Below are positions 59,501 to 64,000 of a DNA stretch of 64,000 nucleotides, piece after piece; the stretch's first letter is position 1; the number at the start of each line of letters is the position of its first letter. The position numbers and the translations under genes were made by a program. Location of the stretch: the NCBI GenBank assembly GCA_947683425.1, contig CANTUQ010000020.1, positions 2,516,001-2,580,000 of the forward strand. Reading direction: 5' to 3'. Source of the DNA: Excoecaria cochinchinensis. Its lineage: Eukaryota; Streptophyta; Magnoliopsida; Malpighiales; Euphorbiaceae. The notes below the pieces were generated by a model that searched no databases, was not told the origin of the DNA, and saw nothing but the letters and a program-made list of their open reading frames with translations.

Positions 59501-59541
59501 CTAAGCGTTATCGCTTAGCACAGGTGTTTCATCAATGCAGG
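59501..59541 (+). other. Conserved hairpin pair in K
   Basis: CTAAGCG-TTAT-CGCTTAG, then GCACAGG...AATGCAGG, with stem 2 weakened. Confidence 0.72.
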
Positions 59542-59940
59542 TGCGGAAGGTGCTGTGATTTTGGGAGAGTCGCCGCGAGTTAAGGCAACACAGAGGGTTG
59601 ATGTTAGGGCTTAGCTTTTATATTTGATGATTCTTTTGTATTAGAACTCTCATTGTCTTAGTATTACTTTGTTCAGCTTCCGCCTTGTATATTTTGGGAA
59701 TATGTACCTCTTTTGTAATGTCAGTTTTGATCAGAACATCATTGTAATGAATTTTATTATACTAATGAATGATCATAATTTTGTTCTTTAAAGTTTTAAT
59801 TTCCGTTGTATTTCTATATGTATATTGTATGGGAATGTATGTTTATTGTATTGTCTATTTGGTGACACCCTGATTCATATATCATCTCACTCCCTCATTG
59901 ATGGGTTCGCCTACTTATGTGTAGGGGGTGTTGCAAGTTT

Positions 59941-59953
59941 TGGTATCAGAGGC
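59941..59953 (+). promoter_or_regulatory. Primer-binding site of K (tRNA-iMet type)
   Basis: TGGTATCAGAGGC six bases after the LTR. Confidence 0.88.
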
Positions 59954-60042
59954 CCGGTTTAGGCATTTTTTGGGTGAATATTACGTATAGATATATGATT
60001 AGGACTATGTTGGCTGATGTGGTGTCTTTGTGCTTGTTTTAG

Positions 60043-61190
60043 ATGGATTCTGATCCCGTTCGTGGGTCGCTTGAGGGGTCCCCTGAGAGTGTGAATCCTC
60101 GAGTAGTAGATCCTTTAGTGTTTGTTTCGGCTTAAACAACTAGGGTCCAGCCTGAGGCGGCACCCATGCCCTTCGAGGCTATGCTTAAGATTTCTCAAGA
60201 CATGGCTCGTGTCTTGGAAAGGGTGACCGCCCCGAAAGCCCCTATTGAGAGTATGAAAAGAGCTGGAGCAGATGACTTTTATGGGACCAGCTTGGATGAA
60301 TCAGAATATGCTGAGAAATGGTTAGAGAAGGTAGAGCGAGTACTTGAGGAGATCCGGTGTCCTGCTGAGAAGCAAGTGGAATGTGTAGTGGCTCTTCTTC
60401 AGTGGTCTGCCTATGACTGGTGGAAATTGGTTCGTAGGCATCCCCAGTTGCCTGATCCAGTCACATGGGAGTTCTTCGAGATGGAATTTATAAGCAAGTA
60501 TATGACCCAAACTTATAAGGATACGAAGTGGGCTCAGTTCTTAAGTCTGAAGCAGAGGGCTATGTCAGTTTCTGAATTCAAGAAAGAGTTCAACCGCCTT
60601 ACCAAGTATGCTCCTGAAGGTATTTTGACTGAAGAGTTTTGGTGCCAGCATTTTGAGGCAGGTTTGAATGAGTCGTTGAGGGCAATGCTGATTTCGCTGA
60701 TGAGTACTCTGGGTATTGGTTATTACCAGATTATTCAGGCAGTAGTACGGGCTGAGAGATCGGAGTCAATTTTGAGAGAGAGGGCTCAGAGGAGGAACCC
60801 CTCTCATGGAGGATCATCATCATCCTCGGGTAAAAGGTTCAGAAACCTGTAGAATGAGTCTTCTTCAGGCTCGGCTTCGAGAGGTAAGAGGCAGGGTTCT
60901 GCTATAAGTTTGAGTTCAGGTAGAGGTGGTTCGGGAAATAGGACGGAGGCATTGCTAGAATGTTCTCACTGCGGCAAGTGTCACAGGGGTGAGTGTAGGT
61001 GGCTCATAGGTGGGTGTTTTCGATATAGGAGCACTGAGCATTTTTTAGCCAACTGTTCGAGATTGAGTGAGGCTTCTGGTGGTCAGTGTGAGGCTAGCAG
61101 AGTTGGTTTTAATGATCCGTAAGTCAGTCGTGGTAGAGGCAGAGATAGAGGTCGAGGCGGCCGACCTAGTGAGGGAGCTCCATCGGACTG
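60043..61190 (+). pseudogene. gag: Gag of K
   Basis: ATG 60043 (MDSDPVRGSLEG); stops at 60133 (TAA), 60850 (TAG for expected CAG) and 61120 (TAA). Retrotrans_gag domain at about 60340-60720 (LLQWSAYDWW, WEFFEMEFISKY, FLSLKQRAMSVSEFKKEF, CQHFEAGL), then zinc knuckles at 60958-61062: CSHCGKCHRGEC and CFRYRSTEHFLANC, the second having lost one cysteine (C to Y). Gag would form the particle shell. It is homologous along its length with gag of D, so D and K are relatives. Confidence 0.88.
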
Positions 61191-62020
61191 TTGATCGTCC
61201 CTTGGCAGTTCCAGCCAGAGCTTATGCTATGAGAGCTCGAGATGAGCAGGATGCTCCTGATGTGATTGCCGGTAAGTTTTTACTCCTTAACACTGAGTTA
61301 TATGCTCTAATTGATCCTGGTTCCACACACTCATATTTGTGCACAAATAAGTAAACTGATAAGTTGCATGATGTAGATCAGTTAGATTATGAGATTTGTG
61401 TGACCAATCCCTTAGGGCATAGTGTCAATGTGAGTAGGGTGTATAGGAATTGTCCTCTTGTAGTCCAAAGAGTTGAGTTCTTTGCAGATTTGATTGAGTT
61501 GCCATTTCAGGAATTTGACTTGATCTTGGGTATGGATTAGTTGAGTAAGCATCGGGCAGTGGTTGATTGTCATAGGAAGACGGTTGTGCTTCGAGATAGT
61601 GATCAGTCGGTAGTTGCTGTTAAAGGCTTAGGTTTGGGCTCCTTGGGTAATGTGATCTCTGCTATGCATGCTAAGAGATTCTTAAGGAAGGGTTGTGAGG
61701 CATTTTTAGCAGTTATATTGGACTCTAAGCCTGATCAAGTTAAGATTGAGGATATCTCGGTTGTTAGGGAGTTTGGAGATGTGTTTTCGAGTGAGTTACT
61801 TGGTTTGCCTCCTGAGAGAGAAGTGGAGTTGTCCATAGAGATTATGCCGGGTACTTTGCCCATTTCGAAAGCACCTTATCGGATGGCTCCTGTAGAGTTG
61901 AGGGAACTCAAAACTCAGCTACAAGAGTTATTGGATAAGGTGTTTATTCGACCCAGCATATCTCCATGGGGAGCCCCGATTTTGTTTGTCAAGAAGGATG
62001 ATGTAAAGTTATAGCAAGTT
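61191..62020 (+). pseudogene. pol: Protease and N-terminal RT of K
   Basis: A frame shifted by one base relative to gag. Retroviral-type protease with LIDPGSTHS (position 61311 on) in place of the usual D-S/T-G core, then a stop at 61351, GMD followed by TAG (61538, expected TGG), and the RT entry region (VVREFGDVFSSEL, PYRMAPVELRELKTQLQELLDK, SISPWGAPILFVKKDD) ending in TAG at 62011. The palm domain with the YLDD/YVDD motif and all of RNase H are missing. Confidence 0.87.
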
Positions 62021-62805
62021 TTGCAAGAGGTTCTGAAAGGTAAGCAATCGAAGTTCTCAGTTTCGAATGGGGTGCTTATGTATAGGAATCGTTTGTGCAT
62101 GCCCGAGAATGATGAGTTAAGGAAAAAGCTTTTGAGTGAGGCACACACTACAGTTTTTACTATGCATCCTGGTAGTGAGAAGACGTATCGAGACATGAAG
62201 CAGTTCTACTGGTGGTCCGAGATGAAGAGAGACATTGTAGAATTCATGGCAAAATGCTTGACTTTTTAATAGGCAAAGGCTGAGCATCAAGTTCCTTCGG
62301 GATTGCTCACTCCTTTATCCGTTCCTCAGTGGAAATGGGATGATATTGCCATGGATTTCATGTTAGGTTTGCTGCTGACTCAGAGGAAGTATGACTCAGT
62401 TTGGGTGATTGTGGATCGGCTTACGAAGTCAGCTCATTTTCTGCCAGTTAGAGTGGATTATTTGATGGATAAGTTGTGCAACATTTATGTGGATGAGGTG
62501 GTCAGATTGCATGGTATGCCGTTTTTGATAGTATCAGATCGGGATCCAAGGTTTACATCTAAGTTTTGGAGGGAATTGCAGAGAGATTTGGGTACTCGGT
62601 TGAATTTCAGTACGGCATTTCATCCTCAGACAGATGGACAGTCAGAGCGGGTCATATAAATTTTGGAAGATATGTTGTGGGCTTGTGCTCTAGAATTTTC
62701 AGGTAGTTGGGATAGGTATGTGCAGTTAATGGAGTTTGCCTACAATAACAGCTTTCAGTCGAGTATCGATATACCACCGTATGAGGCTTTGTATGGTTGG
62801 CCATA
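62021..62805 (+). pseudogene. pol: Integrase of K, cut by LTR L
   Basis: Directly after the RT fragment and in the same frame: VLKGKQSKFSVSNGVL, H2C2 zinc site with EAHTTVFTMHPG and KCLTF, the second cysteine lost and followed by TAA TAG at the expected glutamines, then the catalytic core with D in IAMDFML, D in VSDRDPRF and E in TDGQSERV. A TAA follows at about 62657. The frame reaches YEALYGWP and is cut at 62806 by L after CCATA. C-terminal domain not in window. Confidence 0.87.
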
Positions 62806-64000
62806 TGTGACGCGCGCTGAACCTCGTGGCCTCCCGAAAGCCCACTCAAGGGCGATCAGGAGAGGTTCATAAAAACTTGTAAGGTATTTACAAGTTGCGT
62901 CTATTTTGGGCAACAAAGAGGTTTCTTAGAGTCACCACCCAATAGAACATTGGGGAGGGTTGTTTAGCCTCATCGAGCCTAAGATGGCGCATACATATCC
63001 ATTTTGGGCAATCCAGAGAGATCTTGGAGGTCTCTACCTCTACCCCCTGGTGCCTATTAAGTCTTTTGGCGGGACTCAAGAGGTGTCTTAGAAGTCCTAG
63101 ACCTCTCGCCTCATTGAGCCCCAAAGACCAGAGTGAGTTCGGGACTTCTCATTTATTCGTACCTTGATTAATATTATAATTCAGTTTTGAATTTATTGTT
63201 TCACCAACTTTCCACACAATGCAATTTAATTAAAGGTGCAATTATTCAAGTCAAAAGCGATAAATGGAAGCAATATCCAGAATAAAGCATTCAAAAATAA
63301 ATTACAATAACACCAGGAGCAGAATACAACTCCCATTTGTAAAAGTGCAAATACATGCATAAAACGGGATATTCATTAATGATGAGGACATTGGTCCTCG
63401 CATGCATATTTATTATAAAACGATTTTTAAGAAGTGTCAATTTGTTGGTTAAAAATAGGACATTGGTCCACAGCTTTCGAGAAAACCTCAAATTAATTAC
63501 TATAAATATTTGGCCCTTTTCACTTTAACGACATTGAAATAATCTTGATAATAACATAATATGAAAGAAAGGGTAAAGAAAGAACCCGGATGAAAATCCT
63601 CAGATTGGCGCGACCACCATCATTTACAACCCCAATTCCAAATGGTCCGAAAATAACTCATAGGAATGGACATGTTAGTATCAAAATTGCAAATAAAGTA
63701 AAGAGAAGGAAAATGATGAGAAACTTAAAAGAAAGGAGTTAAAAGATAAAAGGAATAAAAAGGGGTAAAAAAATAACTTTAAAAACATGGTATGACCGGC
63801 GGACCGAGTGGAAACCACTCTGCCCGTCGGTCACTCCCGATTACTAAATTTAAAATAAACTCTTCGAAATTTTAATTAAAAGATGGTTATTTAGAAAATG
63901 AAAACAATCAATGTAAAGCAATTAAATTGTATAAATATTAGTCCAGAATGTTTACCCTCGGATTTTACCTGTTGGGTGAATATCGAATGGTTTCGGTCCC
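62806..64000 (-). mobile_element. L: partial Tat/Ogre-type LTR, runs off the window
   Basis: TGTGACGCGCGC start inside the integrase of K; text follows Q closely (CTCGTGGCCTCCCGAAAGCC, then TTACAAGT...TCTATTTTGGGCAACAA, then ACCCTCGGATTTTACCT at 63953). The palindrome slot 63792-63835 holds CCGGCGGACCGAGTGG...CCACTCTGCCCGTCGG. Confidence 0.82.
63792..63835. repeat. Palindrome in L
   Basis: Inverted repeat GACCGGCGGACCGAGTGG/CCACTCTGCCCGTCGGTC with two mismatches, in the slot that holds GGGACGG in Q and CACGAGTCGTG in C and J. Confidence 0.7.

Larger units (their letters stand above)
57448..59934 (+). repeat. 5' LTR of K
   Basis: Begins TATCACACCCC (TG changed to TA) and ends GGGGTGTTGCA, 2487 bp. 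Palindrome block 58453-58745, hairpin 59501-59518, palindrome series near 59010-59140. Confidence 0.8.
57448..62805 (+). mobile_element. K: Ty3/Gypsy element, 5' part, RT core deleted
   Basis: 5' LTR, tRNA-iMet primer site, gag, protease, start of RT, then integrase up to the point where LTR L is inserted. The 3' part is outside the window. Gag and integrase text (for example MHPGSEKTYRDMK and HQVPSGLL) resembles the Tekay/Del branch of chromoviruses; a chromodomain would lie beyond the break and is not seen. Many stops and one frameshift make it dead. Confidence 0.87.

Overview
This window is plant nuclear DNA (very probably a eudicot with a large, repeat-rich genome; the species cannot be named). 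It is built almost entirely of LTR retrotransposons inserted into one another. I found no host gene, rRNA or tRNA gene. Evidence for a plant: Ty1/Copia and Ty3/Gypsy elements with tRNA-iMet-type primer sites (TGGTATCAGAG), Tat/Ogre-type Gypsy elements with LTRs of about 2.5 kb starting TGTAGACAC and ending GCGCGCCTCACA or similar, 5-bp target duplications, and a tRNA-derived SINE-like insertion. LAYOUT. 1-3125: relic of a minus-strand Copia element (gag, protease, integrase), cut by a solo Copia LTR (272-1705). 3869-5052: starts of two minus-strand LTRs (A Gypsy, B Tat). 5053-21816: 3' LTR and 3' untranslated region of a minus-strand Tat element (C), interrupted by a gag-only Gypsy element (D, 6647-13031, duplication AATAA) and by a solo LTR (E, 15071-21386, GGCTG) that itself holds a solo LTR (F, 15658-19513, TGAGC). 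21817-33350: a plus-strand Gypsy LTR (G) split by a young, almost complete Copia element (H, 23936-33172, GCCAT). 33351-57447: a minus-strand Gypsy LTR (I) split by a complete-length plus-strand Tat element (J, 35376-57299). J holds solo LTRs M (38009-42005, GCATT) and N (43774-52012, GTGAG); N holds O (44697-48911, TGACC, with SINE-like P inside) and Q (49084-51235, GATAC). 57448-64000: a plus-strand Gypsy element (K) with gag and a pol that has lost the RT core, cut at 62806 by another Tat LTR (L). HOW THE PARTS WORK. H has the best-preserved machinery (gag, protease, integrase, RT, RNase H in one frame) but carries three nonsense codons. D and J keep LTRs, priming sites and a damaged gag but lack pol, so they could only have moved with enzymes supplied by relatives. 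Most other insertions are solo LTRs. MOST UNUSUAL SIGNAL. The Gypsy and Tat LTRs carry GC-rich blocks of short palindromes (GTCGCGAGCGCGAC, CACGAGTCGTG, CTCACGTCGCGTGAG, ACACGGCGGTA/TACCGCCGTGT, GGGACGGGCGTCCC) at fixed positions. The flanks stay homologous while the palindrome sequence is exchanged wholesale between copies of one family, is absent from one copy, and can be shared between unrelated families. A separate pair of small hairpins is conserved in ten LTRs, with paired base changes. Both are described under findings. All boundaries, duplications and homologies were read by eye; nothing was searched against a database.
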